The notes under the pieces were generated by a model, which worked only from the letters and a program-made list of their open reading frames with translations, did no database searches and was not told the DNA's origin. Both the position numbers and the translations under genes were made by a program. Source: Pseudomonadota bacterium (GTDB taxonomy: Bacteria; Pseudomonadota; Gammaproteobacteria; Steroidobacterales; JBCBZW01). From it: a stretch of DNA of 64,000 bases. The stretch covers positions 195,338-259,337 of the forward strand of contig JBCCWS010000001.1 in NCBI GenBank assembly GCA_039193195.1, read 5' to 3'. The stretch's first letter is position 1; every line of letters begins with the position of its first letter. Below, one piece after another: positions 19,820 through 28,555 of the stretch.

Positions 19820-21046
19820 TTGGGTCACGGGCACCTGCCACCAGCGCAGCAGGCCGACGCCACGGCGTTGGCGACCCCCTATTCGGCGGGCGGCGGCGGC
19901 ACGGCTCTGGTGCTCCCGGGCGGCGGCGCGCGCGGGGCCTACCAGGCGGGCGTGTTGCGCGGGGTCGCTGAGATCCTCGATGCCAAGCGCTGCCCCTTCC
20001 CCATCATCACCGGCACCTCGGCCGGCGCCATTAATGCCGTGTCCCTAGCCTGCTCGGCCCTGGATTTTCGCCACGGCGTGGCCCGCCTGAGCGGGGTGTG
20101 GCGCCATTTTACCGTAGATAAGGTGTTCCGCTGCGATTGGACCGGGGCGGCTGGCAATCTGGCCCGCTGGGGCTGGTCCCTCGCCCGCGGCGGCCTCGGC
20201 AACGTGCCGGTCTCGCTCCTCGACAACACTCCCCTGCGCGAGCTGCTCGAAACGCATTTGCGCATGGCCCGCATCCAGCACGCGATCGGGGTGGGGGCGC
20301 TGCGCGCGGTGGCCGTGTCGGCGGCGGGCTTTCGCTGCGGGCGGACCGTGGCGTTCTACGAGTCGGACGACAGCGTGAAGCCCTGGAAACGTGCGCGTCG
20401 CGAAGGTCGGCCCTGCCACATGAGCCTGGACCATCTGATGGGTGCGGTGGGCATCCCCTTCGTCTTCCCCGCAGTTCGCATGCAGAACGACTTCTTCGGC
20501 GACGGCGCTGTGCGTGAGTCGGCGCCCTTGAGCCCTGCGATCCACCTGGGAGCGGATCGCCTGCTGGTGGTCGCCGTGCGCGATCCCTCCCTCGGCGCCG
20601 TGCCCGAGCTGGCGCGACCCTCCCTGGGCGAGATGGTGGGATACCTCCTCGATGCGGTGTTCGAGGACGGTCTCTACAACGATCTCGAGCAGCTGACGCG
20701 CCTGAACAACATGCTGGGCGAGGCCCCGCAGGGCGAGCGGCGGCGCAATCAGTTCCGCCGCGTGCCGGCCTACGTGATCTCCCCTAGTCGCGACATTAAC
20801 GCGATCGCCGCCCGCCACGCGCATCGCTTCCCCGGCGCGTCGAAGATGATGTTGGGGGCCTTGGGCGGTGGCGAGGCGCTGGCGAGCTTCCTGCTCTTCG
20901 ACGGTCAGTACTGCCGCGAGATCATGCGCTTGGGCTACCGCGATTGCCTGGCCCAGCGCGATGCCCTGAAGCGGTTCTTGGACGCGGGCAGCGATACCGA
21001 GGCCGAGACCTTGCACGCAGCGAAGCACCTGCCGGTCAACTCTTGA
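19820..21046 (+). CDS. Patatin-like phospholipase
   Basis: A 408-residue patatin-domain lipid acyl hydrolase. It has the oxyanion-hole motif GGGARG (34-39), nucleophile S67 in GTSAG (65-69) and the dyad aspartate D228 in FFGDGAVRES. No signal peptide is visible, so it is probably cytoplasmic or membrane-associated; substrate unknown. The start is TTG with AGGAG 5 bases upstream; no ATG fits before the GGGARG block. The C-terminal third (VPAYVISPSRDINAIA) is conserved in a bacterial subfamily. It converges with mgtE 14 bases away. Confidence 0.9.
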   Translation: MGHGHLPPAQQADATALATPYSAGGGGTALVLPGGGARGAYQAGVLRGVAEILDAKRCPFPIITGTSAGAINAVSLACSALDFRHGVARLSGVWRHFTVDKVFRCDWTGAAGNLARWGWSLARGGLGNVPVSLLDNTPLRELLETHLRMARIQHAIGVGALRAVAVSAAGFRCGRTVAFYESDDSVKPWKRARREGRPCHMSLDHLMGAVGIPFVFPAVRMQNDFFGDGAVRESAPLSPAIHLGADRLLVVAVRDPSLGAVPELARPSLGEMVGYLLDAVFEDGLYNDLEQLTRLNNMLGEAPQGERRRNQFRRVPAYVISPSRDINAIAARHAHRFPGASKMMLGALGGGEALASFLLFDGQYCREIMRLGYRDCLAQRDALKRFLDAGSDTEAETLHAAKHLPVNS

Positions 21047-21060
21047 GGTGCCCCTGGGCG

Positions 21061-22413
21061 TCAGACCAAGAACAGCGCGCCTAGGCCGAGGAAGGCGAGG
21101 AAACCGACCACGTCGGTCACCGTGGTGAGCACGACGCTGCCCGCGAGCGCGGGATCCACCCCGAGACGCCGCAGGACCAGGGGGATGGCGACGCCGGCGA
21201 TGGCGGCGCAGATGCAGTTGAGCAAGATCGCAGCGGCGATCACGGCGCCGAGCTCTGCCGAACGAAACCATAAGGCGGAGACGGCGGCGACCACGAGAGC
21301 CCAGCCGATCCCGTTTAGCGCGCCCACGGCCAGCTCCTGGCGCAGCACCAGCCGCGCATTGCTGCGCTCGATCTGCCCCAGGGCGATGGCGCGGATTACC
21401 AGGGTCAGGGTCTGGCTGCCGGCGATACCCCCCATGCTCGCCACCACCGGCATCAGCACGGCGAGGGCGACGACCTGGCCGATCGTCTCGTCGAACATGC
21501 CCACGACCCCGGCCGCGAGGAAGGCCGTGGCGAGGTTCGCCCCCAACCACACGGCCCGGCGGCGGGCGCTCACGCCGACGGGGGCGAAGAGATCTTCGTC
21601 CTCGTCGAGGCCGGCCATGCTCATCATGTTGTGCTCGGCCTGCTCGCTGATCACGTCGACCACATCGTCGATGGTGATGCGGCCGACGAGGTGACCGTCG
21701 TCGTCGACCACGGCGGCGGAGACCAGGTCGCGGTCGGCGAACAGGCGCGCCACGTCCTGCGCCGTGTCGTTGAGGTTGATGGCGCTCTCGCCGGTTTCCA
21801 TCACCTCGCCCACGCGGACCTCATCGTCGTTCACCAGCAGGGCGGTGACGTGCAGCGTGCCGAGGTAGTTGCCGTAGCGGTTGACCACGAACAGGCGGTC
21901 CGTGTCGTTGGGGATGTCGCCGCGCATGCGCAGGTAGCGGCGGACCACGTCGACGGTCACGTTGGCGCGCACGGTCACCGTGTCCGTGTTCATCAGGCCG
22001 CCGGCCGTGTCCTCGGGCAGGGAGAGCACCTGATCGAGGCGTTCGCGGTCCTGCGCGCCCATGGACTGCAGCAGGCGCTGGGTGACCGCTTCTGGGAGGT
22101 CGCCGATGATGTCGGCGAGGTCGTCGAGCTCGAGGGCGTCGGCGGCTTCGACCAGCTCCTCGGTCTCGGTGATGCCGATCAGGCCGGAGCGCACCTCGTC
22201 GCCGAGGTGCACGAGCACCTCACCTTCCTCATCGCTGCCCATCGTGCGCCAGAGGATCTGACGCTCCGTGAGGGGCAGGGATTCGATGAGATTGGCGATC
22301 TCCGCCGGCGACATGGAGAGCAGGGCGCGGTGCAGGGACTCGAGGCGGCCGGCCTCGATGGCTTCACGCAGCGACTGCAGCTTGCTCGGCTTGTTCTCGA
22401 GCGTTGTCGACAT
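21061..22413 (-). CDS. mgtE: Magnesium transporter MgtE
   Basis: Mg2+ channel/transporter of the inner membrane. 450 residues: an N-terminal superhelical MgtE_N domain (about 10-130), two CBS domains (about 135-255; the acidic VDDDGHLVGRITIDDVVDVI lies in the second) that sense Mg2+, then five membrane helices (about 285-450) including the pore signature MPVVASMGGIAGSQTLTLVIRAIA. The start is ATG 22413. I saw no Mg-sensing leader structure upstream, which fits regulation by the CBS domains. Confidence 0.95.
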   Translation of the reverse strand: MSTTLENKPSKLQSLREAIEAGRLESLHRALLSMSPAEIANLIESLPLTERQILWRTMGSDEEGEVLVHLGDEVRSGLIGITETEELVEAADALELDDLADIIGDLPEAVTQRLLQSMGAQDRERLDQVLSLPEDTAGGLMNTDTVTVRANVTVDVVRRYLRMRGDIPNDTDRLFVVNRYGNYLGTLHVTALLVNDDEVRVGEVMETGESAINLNDTAQDVARLFADRDLVSAAVVDDDGHLVGRITIDDVVDVISEQAEHNMMSMAGLDEDEDLFAPVGVSARRRAVWLGANLATAFLAAGVVGMFDETIGQVVALAVLMPVVASMGGIAGSQTLTLVIRAIALGQIERSNARLVLRQELAVGALNGIGWALVVAAVSALWFRSAELGAVIAAAILLNCICAAIAGVAIPLVLRRLGVDPALAGSVVLTTVTDVVGFLAFLGLGALFLV

Positions 22414-22551
22414 GCGTGCACCCCCGGGCCCTGCGAGCCACCGCGCGGTAGAGGCGATGGCGAGATCGTCGGCACGGAAGTGTATCGGCGCGGCGGGGCA
22501 GATGCTACGCGCCGAATTCGCGATCGGCAGAGCTCAAATGGGCACGCGGGG

Positions 22552-23463
22552 TTATGCGATGACGTCCAGGCGTCGTTGGCCGGCTGCGGTGATCGCCGCG
22601 ACCGCTGGGTGGCCAATGCGACGCTCGGGCAGGATGGCGAAGTAGCGCTCCACCACAGAGCCGCCGGTGCGGCCGATCTCCTGCACGCCGTAGCTGTCGC
22701 ACACGCGGGAGGCGATGACCGCCGGCGCCACGAAGACGCCGATCCCCTCCTGACCAAAGGCCTTTAGCAAGCCGCTGTCGTCGATCTCAGCAGCGATCAG
22801 TGGGCGCACGCCTCGTTCTGTGCACCACACCTCCAGGCGCGTGCGCAGGGAGTTGCGCACGGCAGGCATCAGGAATGGGGCGCCGTCGAGGCAGGCGGGA
22901 AACTCAGGTCCTAAACGCTCGGCGAGATCCGGGCGCGCGAAGAAGGCCACGTCGCTCTGGCCGAGGGGATGGCTCTTAGCGCGCACGTCAAGGTCGCTCG
23001 GCAGGGATCGATCGGACAGTACGATGTCGAGGCGGTGCACGGAGAGATCTGCGAGCAGCTCTTCCAGCGTGTCCTCGTGCGTGACCACCCGAACCGGTTC
23101 CTCGAGCGCGAGCGCGGGTGCCACGATTTCGCAGGCGATCAGCTTAGCGATCGAGTTGACGATGCCCACGGCCACCGAGCTTGGCGAGCGCGGCTTCGCC
23201 CCATGGCGCAGGATCTGTGTGAGCTCCTGCCCTACGGTGAAGATCTCGTCGGCGAACTGGGCGACGAGACGCCCCGTGTCCGTCAGCACCAGCGAGCGAC
23301 CGTCGCGCTGGAACAGGGCCGCGCCGATGCTCTCCTCGAGCCGTTTGATTTGGCCGCTGATGGTCTGTGGCGTGAGGTTCAGCACTTCCGCGGCCCGGCT
23401 GACCGATCCCTCGCGCTGCACGGTCCAGAAGTAGAGCAGGTAGGTGTAATTGATGTGACGCAC
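22552..23463 (-). CDS. LysR-family regulator, NhaR-like
   Basis: 303 residues. The winged-helix DNA-binding domain is at about 3-62: YLLYFWTVQREGSVSRAAEV then LTPQTISGQIKRLEESIG, wording typical of NhaR, the Na+/H+-responsive LysR regulator. An effector-binding domain follows (about 90-290). No nhaA or other antiporter is adjacent, so its target is unknown. I prefer the GTG at 23463 (reading MRHINYTYLLYFW), the family start; a TTG three codons upstream is the alternative. It is divergent from the PepSY-like gene 192 bases away and transcribed toward mgtE. Confidence 0.88.
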   Translation of the reverse strand: MRHINYTYLLYFWTVQREGSVSRAAEVLNLTPQTISGQIKRLEESIGAALFQRDGRSLVLTDTGRLVAQFADEIFTVGQELTQILRHGAKPRSPSSVAVGIVNSIAKLIACEIVAPALALEEPVRVVTHEDTLEELLADLSVHRLDIVLSDRSLPSDLDVRAKSHPLGQSDVAFFARPDLAERLGPEFPACLDGAPFLMPAVRNSLRTRLEVWCTERGVRPLIAAEIDDSGLLKAFGQEGIGVFVAPAVIASRVCDSYGVQEIGRTGGSVVERYFAILPERRIGHPAVAAITAAGQRRLDVIA

Positions 23464-23655
23464 GGCATTCAAATCGCCGATGCACGGTACGTGGAACCGG
23501 CTGGCCTATGTAGGGAGTTACTTCGAGGGCCTCGAACCACGCCTACGGAAACATCTGCTGTTTCCCATGGAGGCACCCACGTACCTTGCGCTTGCGAAAA
23601 ATCTGAGAACACCGCTCCGGGCGAGGCAACGCCCACCATCATCGAAGGTGCTGAC

Positions 23656-24141
23656 ATGGAGAATCAAGTCATACCGTTCGCGCTCGACAGTGATCCGCTG
23701 CTCGCGCTCGCCCCCGAGGTCATTCTCTCGGAAACCCTGGAGAGTCTGATCGCGAGCGCCGAGACCACCTTTGGTGGCGAGGCGTGCGAGGCCTTCCACG
23801 ACGGTCAGCTGGTCGAGGTGGAGGTGGTGTGTGATGCGAAGATCGTCGAAGCGGTGTACGACGCGAACTCGTGCGAACTGCTCGACGCCCATGTGCAGCC
23901 GGTTGGGCGACGCGGCAAACGCGTCGTGCGCGCTCTCGATCGGGCGGTGCTCACCCTCGTCGATGCGATGGATGTGGCAAAGGGGGCAGTCGGCCCCGGT
24001 GAGAGCCTAGAGGCCGGCCTGCGTACCACGGGGTCCGATGGCGGACGTCGCTTCGAGGTCATCTTGCGCACGAGCGAGGGCGTTTACGAGATTCAGGTCG
24101 ACTCGGCCAGCGGCCGTCTGGTGCGCGTCGTCCCGCGCTGA
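23656..24141 (+). CDS. Small protein with PepSY-like C-terminal domain
   Basis: 161 residues, starting at ATG 23656 after a long open frame that runs antisense to the LysR gene. The C-terminus (FEVILRTSEGVYEIQVDSASGRLVRV, about 134-159) has the two-strand plus helix-cap pattern of PepSY domains. Residues around 50-80 (VEVEVVCDAKIVEAVYDANS) look like a degenerate first copy. PepSY proteins are normally exported, yet there is no signal peptide or membrane segment here. Three cysteines are all in the first half. Function unknown; it precedes a B12-binding protein gene by 31 bases and may be cotranscribed. Confidence 0.7.
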   Translation: MENQVIPFALDSDPLLALAPEVILSETLESLIASAETTFGGEACEAFHDGQLVEVEVVCDAKIVEAVYDANSCELLDAHVQPVGRRGKRVVRALDRAVLTLVDAMDVAKGAVGPGESLEAGLRTTGSDGGRRFEVILRTSEGVYEIQVDSASGRLVRVVPR

Positions 24142-24172
24142 TCGAGGGCCGATAACGCAGGAAAACCGATAG

Positions 24173-25018
24173 GTGGAGGACGACCCCGACTTTCGCCTGG
24201 CCCGAGATGCCTACGCGCGCACCCTCGCCATCGGCGGCGCTCAGCGCGAACGCTTACCCACCGCCGCTTTGGAGGCCCTCGCGGGCGATGTGGTCTCCCT
24301 GCTCGCGAGCCGCTTGCGCGACGCGCCACCCGAGGGAGACGCCCCGGGCACCCCTTCCCCAGCGGCCTTTGACGCTTTCGTACGCGCCCTGTTGGACTCC
24401 GATGCACACCGCGCGGCGGACCACATCGATGGCGCCCGCGCGATGGGCGCCGGCGTGGAGGCAATCTACCTAGGGTACCTGGCCCGTGCGGCGCGACACC
24501 TCGGTGCCCTATGGGATCGCGATCGCATCGACTTCGTACAGGTCACCGTGGCCATCGGGTGCCTCTACGCCATCATGCGCAGCCTGCGCCAAAGCCTGCC
24601 CGCCGTGCGCCACCAGGACCCGTGGCGCCACGCCCTGTTCATCACCATGCCTGGGGATGATCATCGTCTGGGCGCGGCAATCGCCGCAGATCTCTTTCGC
24701 GCCCAGGGGTGGGACATTCAGTTGGAAGGACCAGCGGATCGCGCAGCTGCCGTGACGATACTGATGGGCAGCGATCACAGCGTGGTGGGGATATCGGCAA
24801 GCCGCAATGCGCAGTTGAGCGAATTGATTCGCTTGGTGAGCGCCCTGCGCATCTGCCGCCCTGAGGCGTTCATTGTGGTGAGCGGCCATATCGTGGAGGA
24901 GATGCAGGATCTCCAGGAGCTGGTCGATGCGGATGCCGTGGTGGGCAGCGCGCCGAGCGCCATCGAGCGGCTAGAAGAGCTCATCGCGAATCAGCGCCGA
25001 ACGGCCCGCGGGCGCTAG
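24173..25018 (+). CDS. Cobalamin-binding-domain protein, AerR/PpaA-like
   Basis: 281 residues with a GTG start. A helical domain (about 65-145; LGALWDRDRIDFVQVTVAIG at 110-129) is followed by a Rossmann B12-binding domain with the base-off motif DxHxxG, seen as DDHRLG (162-167); H164 would be the lower cobalt ligand. The wording of the helical part resembles the AerR/PpaA regulators of purple bacteria, which use B12 to sense light and antagonise a repressor. No photosynthesis genes or PpsR-like repressor are in the window. It has no methyltransferase or mutase domain, so a sensor role is more likely than an enzyme. Confidence 0.8.
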   Translation: MEDDPDFRLARDAYARTLAIGGAQRERLPTAALEALAGDVVSLLASRLRDAPPEGDAPGTPSPAAFDAFVRALLDSDAHRAADHIDGARAMGAGVEAIYLGYLARAARHLGALWDRDRIDFVQVTVAIGCLYAIMRSLRQSLPAVRHQDPWRHALFITMPGDDHRLGAAIAADLFRAQGWDIQLEGPADRAAAVTILMGSDHSVVGISASRNAQLSELIRLVSALRICRPEAFIVVSGHIVEEMQDLQELVDADAVVGSAPSAIERLEELIANQRRTARGR

Positions 25019-25141
25019 ACCCCAATCGAGCGTGTCTGCGTCGGGTGTCTCGCCGCGAGGCAAGGCACGATGGGGCTGCGCTCGCTAGACAGCTTCTGCA
25101 CGAGCTGGCTAAATCCCGGCGGATAAGCCAAGGACCTGCCG

Positions 25142-26269
25142 ATGAGTTCGCCGACCCCCTTGGACGCTGGCGCTGCAGGCGACAGCGCCGCCATGGCTGC
25201 GACGTCAACCGCCATCGCTGCACCTGCCCGAGCGTTCCGATTTAGCGGTAGGGCCCGGGAGTTTTTCGGCATCTGGGCCGTCAACCTTCTGCTCACGGTG
25301 GCAACCCTGGGTCTCTACTCGGCGTGGGCGAAGGTGCGCACGCGCCGCTACTTCTATCGCCACACCGCCTTTGCCGGTGAGCGCTTTGACTACCATGCTA
25401 AGCCCACTGCGATTTTGCTAGGGCGTTTGGTCGCATCCGCGCTCGCTGCCCTCTACCTCATGGTGGCTTGGCTGGCGCCGGGCTGGGAACTGATCCCCGC
25501 GGCGGGCACCTTCCTTGCCACGCCCTGGTTGCTGACCATGGGGGCTCGCTTCAACGCGCGCAACTCTTCCTATCGCAATGTGCGCTTTTCCTTCAGCGGT
25601 CGACTGAAGCCTGCCTATGCGGCCTTCGTGGGCTGGCCGATCCTGGGCTTGCTCACGCTGGGGTTGATGATGCCCATCTCCCTGCATCGCCAAGCGCGCT
25701 GGAAGCTAGATAACCACCGCTTCGGCAGCTTGCCCTTTCGCTTCGACACCGCCACCGCGCCCTATTTCGGTCTGTATTGGAAGGCCATCGGCCTCACGCT
25801 GCTTGGGGGGTTCACGATTCTGGCGATCATCGTCGGTGCCGTCGCCTTGGGTGCCGCCAGGGTCACCGTGGAAGGGGGGCAAGCGACGGTTGCGCAGACG
25901 AGCGCAGTGTTGCCGGCCTACGCGGCGCTGATCCTCGGCTACACCCTTGCTGGTGCTTACTTCGTGACACGCTCCATGAAGATCGGGCTTGGCACTAGCA
26001 CCCTCGGGGGCCATCCTTTCGTGGTGACGATGCGAGCGCGCGATGTCATGTGGCTCTACGCCACCAACAACATAGCGATACTATTGACCTTCGGTCTCGC
26101 CTTGCCATGGGCCAAGGTGCGCACGGCTCGCTATCAGCTGCAACACATCGCCCTTTGTATCGATGAGTGGACGATTCAACGGGTCGTTGCTAAGCGCTCG
26201 GCAGATGCCTCTGCGATTGGTCAGGAGGTGGCGGAGGCCTTCGACGTCGACGTCGACTTCGGGATCTGA
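25142..26269 (+). CDS. YjgN-like DUF898 integral membrane protein
   Basis: 375 residues. After a low-complexity Ala/Thr/Ser N-terminus (1-30) come two DUF898 repeats: the recurring motif is G-x(11-16)-G-L-x(2)-(A/P)-W-A-K-V-R-T-x-R-Y, seen as LGLYSAWAKVRTRRYF (55-70) and GLALPWAKVRTARYQL. About eight hydrophobic helices. Function unknown for the family. It is 5 bases upstream of an M48 peptidase gene; DUF898-M48 neighbours are common, suggesting a shared membrane-quality or envelope function. Confidence 0.85.
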   Translation: MSSPTPLDAGAAGDSAAMAATSTAIAAPARAFRFSGRAREFFGIWAVNLLLTVATLGLYSAWAKVRTRRYFYRHTAFAGERFDYHAKPTAILLGRLVASALAALYLMVAWLAPGWELIPAAGTFLATPWLLTMGARFNARNSSYRNVRFSFSGRLKPAYAAFVGWPILGLLTLGLMMPISLHRQARWKLDNHRFGSLPFRFDTATAPYFGLYWKAIGLTLLGGFTILAIIVGAVALGAARVTVEGGQATVAQTSAVLPAYAALILGYTLAGAYFVTRSMKIGLGTSTLGGHPFVVTMRARDVMWLYATNNIAILLTFGLALPWAKVRTARYQLQHIALCIDEWTIQRVVAKRSADASAIGQEVAEAFDVDVDFGI

Positions 26270-26274
26270 CACGC

Positions 26275-27318
26275 ATGATCGAGTTCACCGCTCGCTACTT
26301 CGCCGGCGACCGTCCTCGGGCTGAGGACGTGGTCGTGCGTGTCGATGAGAAGCGCAAGCAGTTGACGATCACCGGCACGTGCTTCATCCAGTCATTTCCC
26401 CTCGAGAGGCTGCGGATGGAGAGCCGTCTGGGCGATACGCCGCGCATCCTCGAGTTGCCCGCGGGTGGTCGTCTGGAGTCCTCTGATCATCGGGTCCTTT
26501 CGCAGTTGGAAGATACGTTGGGTGATCGCGGCGGCTGGCTGCATGCACTGGAGTCGCAGCGCGGTCCTGTGATCTTGTCCTTGGCGAGCGTGATGCTGAT
26601 GCTGGCCGGCGTTATCTGGCAGGGCCTGCCCGCTCTGGCGTGGGCCGCATCGGAGCTGATCCCACCTTCCTACGACCAACAGATTGGCCGTGCAGCCCTG
26701 ACGTTTTTGGATCGCGAGTGGCTCTCGCCTAGTGCGCTGCCCGAGGAGGAGACGGCCCGCATCCGTGGGCTCTTCGACGAGGTGGTGGCGTACTCGGGGC
26801 AGTCGCGCTCCATGGGACTGCTATTTCGTGCCGGACACCCCGCGCACGAGCAGGAGGGCATCGGTGCTAACGCCCTGGCCTTGCCCTCCGGCATCGTGGT
26901 GATCACAGATGAGCTGGTCACCTTGGCGGTGTCGGAAGATGAGCTCGTCGGCGTCTTGGCGCACGAGGTGGGTCACGTGGTCCATCGCCACAGCCTGCGG
27001 CGGGTCATCCAGAGCGCCGGCATCACCGTGCTTGTGTGGGTGCTCACTGGCGATGCTGCCGGCATGAACGTGCTTGTGGAGAGCGCGCCTGCGGTGCTCG
27101 CCAATGCGGCGTACTCACGCCGTTTTGAGGCTGCTGCAGATGATTTCGCCAGTGCCTACCTGCGCACGACCGGACGCGATCCCCGTGCATTGGGTACCTT
27201 GTTACTGCGACTTGAAGCGCTCACGGGCGGGGCCGGCACGGGCTACCTCGCCACCCATCCGCCGGCTGCGCGGAGGGCGGAGCGATCCTTGGAGCTTGCC
27301 CCGCGCGAAGCGCCCTGA
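26275..27318 (+). CDS. M48-family membrane metallopeptidase
   Basis: 347 residues with a zinc-protease site HEVGH (230-234) and the third ligand E285 in RRFEAAADDFA (282-292). The N-terminal region (1-90) is soluble and all-beta-like; a membrane segment at about 98-127 follows, so the peptidase domain (about 135-340) is probably periplasmic. The ALPSGIVVITDELV stretch before the HExxH is typical of M48. It is paired with the DUF898 gene and follows it by 5 bases; the partner could be its substrate or anchor. Confidence 0.9.
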   Translation: MIEFTARYFAGDRPRAEDVVVRVDEKRKQLTITGTCFIQSFPLERLRMESRLGDTPRILELPAGGRLESSDHRVLSQLEDTLGDRGGWLHALESQRGPVILSLASVMLMLAGVIWQGLPALAWAASELIPPSYDQQIGRAALTFLDREWLSPSALPEEETARIRGLFDEVVAYSGQSRSMGLLFRAGHPAHEQEGIGANALALPSGIVVITDELVTLAVSEDELVGVLAHEVGHVVHRHSLRRVIQSAGITVLVWVLTGDAAGMNVLVESAPAVLANAAYSRRFEAAADDFASAYLRTTGRDPRALGTLLLRLEALTGGAGTGYLATHPPAARRAERSLELAPREAP

Positions 27319-27369
27319 GCCTCATGTGCTCGTCGCACCGGGTGGGCCCCTACACGCTAAGCTGGTGCC

Positions 27370-28401
27370 ATGGCTAGCGATGTGCTCGACCAACTCGCCC
27401 TGATCGCGATTGGTACCACTTGGTTCAGTGCCCTGGTGCTATCCCTCGGCCACTTGTCATCCGAGCTGTACGCGGAGCGACCTTGGGCGAGGCGCTTCGG
27501 GCTTGCGCTGCTGCTCAACCTAAGCGTGCTGCAAGGGATGCACTACTGGGCGTTGGTCGGCGAGCTGCACGTCTGGTCATCCTCGCTCTACATCGCCAGC
27601 ATCTTTTGCACGGGCGCCCTGTTCTTCTTCTTCTGCCGCGCCGTGCTGCGCTTCGAGCAACCCCTCCCCCGGTGGGCGTGGGCCGCCCTGATGCCGCCTC
27701 TGATCGGGGCCGTCGCACCGGGCCAGATCATGTTCTTCGTCGCCTTCGTGATCGGCGCTGGGTACTTTCTGGCGATCGGGGCCCAGCTATTCGTGCTTCG
27801 CAGCCAACGGCGACGCTTCGCCGCGGAACTCACCGCGCTGGTCGCCCTATTCATCATCTCTGGGATGACCCTGCTGTTGGGGCTGCTGCTGCCGTGGATC
27901 GAAGAGCATGTGTACGTGTCTGTATTCGCCATTCTCAATGGCCTGAGCTTCGTGCCAGCCTTGCTGTTGGCGGTGCGCTACCCGGACCTTCTCAATCGCG
28001 CCGAAGAGGCGTTGGTGCTGGCCGAGGCCAACTCGACCCTGCGCAAGGTGGACGTGGCCAGCAAGCGACGCGAACTCGATCGCCTGATGGGCGAGGAGCA
28101 CTTGTATCGAGACGAGACGCTGAACCTGGCGGCCTTGGCGGATCAACTGCAGCTCTCCTCGCACCAGACCTCCGAGCTCCTCAACCAACACGTAGGCATG
28201 GGCTTTGCGCGCTACCTGCGCAAGCACCGGGTGGCCGATGCCTGCCAGGCCTTGCTTGCGCAGCCACGTGAGTCCGTGCTGTCGATCGGTCTCAACGCCG
28301 GCTTTTCCTCCCAGTCAACCTTCTATACCGCCTTTAAGCAGGAGACCGGTCTCTCCCCCGGTCAGTACCGAAAGACCCCCCAGGACTCACCCACAGGTTG
28401 A
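27370..28401 (+). CDS. Membrane-embedded AraC-type transcriptional regulator
   Basis: 343 residues. The first 205 residues contain about six or seven membrane helices (for example ALFFFFCRAVL and LTALVALFIISGMTLLLGLL), followed by a charged linker and an AraC/XylS DNA-binding domain (about 245-338; ending GFSSQSTFYTAFKQETGLSP). Regulators anchored like this can sense a membrane or external signal and act directly on DNA. The start is ATG 27370. It is followed by an AT-rich promoter-like spot and then the membrane SRPBCC and desaturase genes, its likely targets. Confidence 0.87.
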   Translation: MASDVLDQLALIAIGTTWFSALVLSLGHLSSELYAERPWARRFGLALLLNLSVLQGMHYWALVGELHVWSSSLYIASIFCTGALFFFFCRAVLRFEQPLPRWAWAALMPPLIGAVAPGQIMFFVAFVIGAGYFLAIGAQLFVLRSQRRRFAAELTALVALFIISGMTLLLGLLLPWIEEHVYVSVFAILNGLSFVPALLLAVRYPDLLNRAEEALVLAEANSTLRKVDVASKRRELDRLMGEEHLYRDETLNLAALADQLQLSSHQTSELLNQHVGMGFARYLRKHRVADACQALLAQPRESVLSIGLNAGFSSQSTFYTAFKQETGLSPGQYRKTPQDSPTG

Positions 28402-28418
28402 GTATCCAGACTTCCCTC

Positions 28419-28470
28419 TTATATTCCTGGAAGTTCCTTAATTATTGTTTTAAAAAGATATTTAGGAAGA
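28419..28470 (+). promoter_or_regulatory. AT-rich promoter-like island
   Basis: A stretch rich in A/T (TTATATTCCT, then TTAATTATTGTTTTAAAAAG, then ATATTTAGG) inside otherwise GC-rich DNA, between the AraC-type gene and the membrane SRPBCC gene. TTCCTT and GATATT, 17 bases apart, are possible -35/-10 hexamers. A small hairpin GATGC/GCATC follows at 28469-28483. This is a likely promoter and regulator binding site. Confidence 0.45.
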
Positions 28471-28555
28471 TGCATCTCGCATCGCAAGGTCGGAAGACCC
28501 GAGCTGCAGGCACCGGTTGGAATGCGCCCTGGCTTGCCATTACCGGGTCCTCAGC

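Noticed and set aside
20045-21550. Long minus-strand open frame (about 500 codons)
   Set aside because: It is antisense to the patatin and overlaps mgtE out of frame; composition is Arg/Gly/His-rich, as expected of GC-rich shadow frames.
22969-23655. Upstream extension of the PepSY-like gene
   Set aside because: It runs antisense to the LysR gene and has no family resemblance; the ATG at 23656 fits the intergenic gap.
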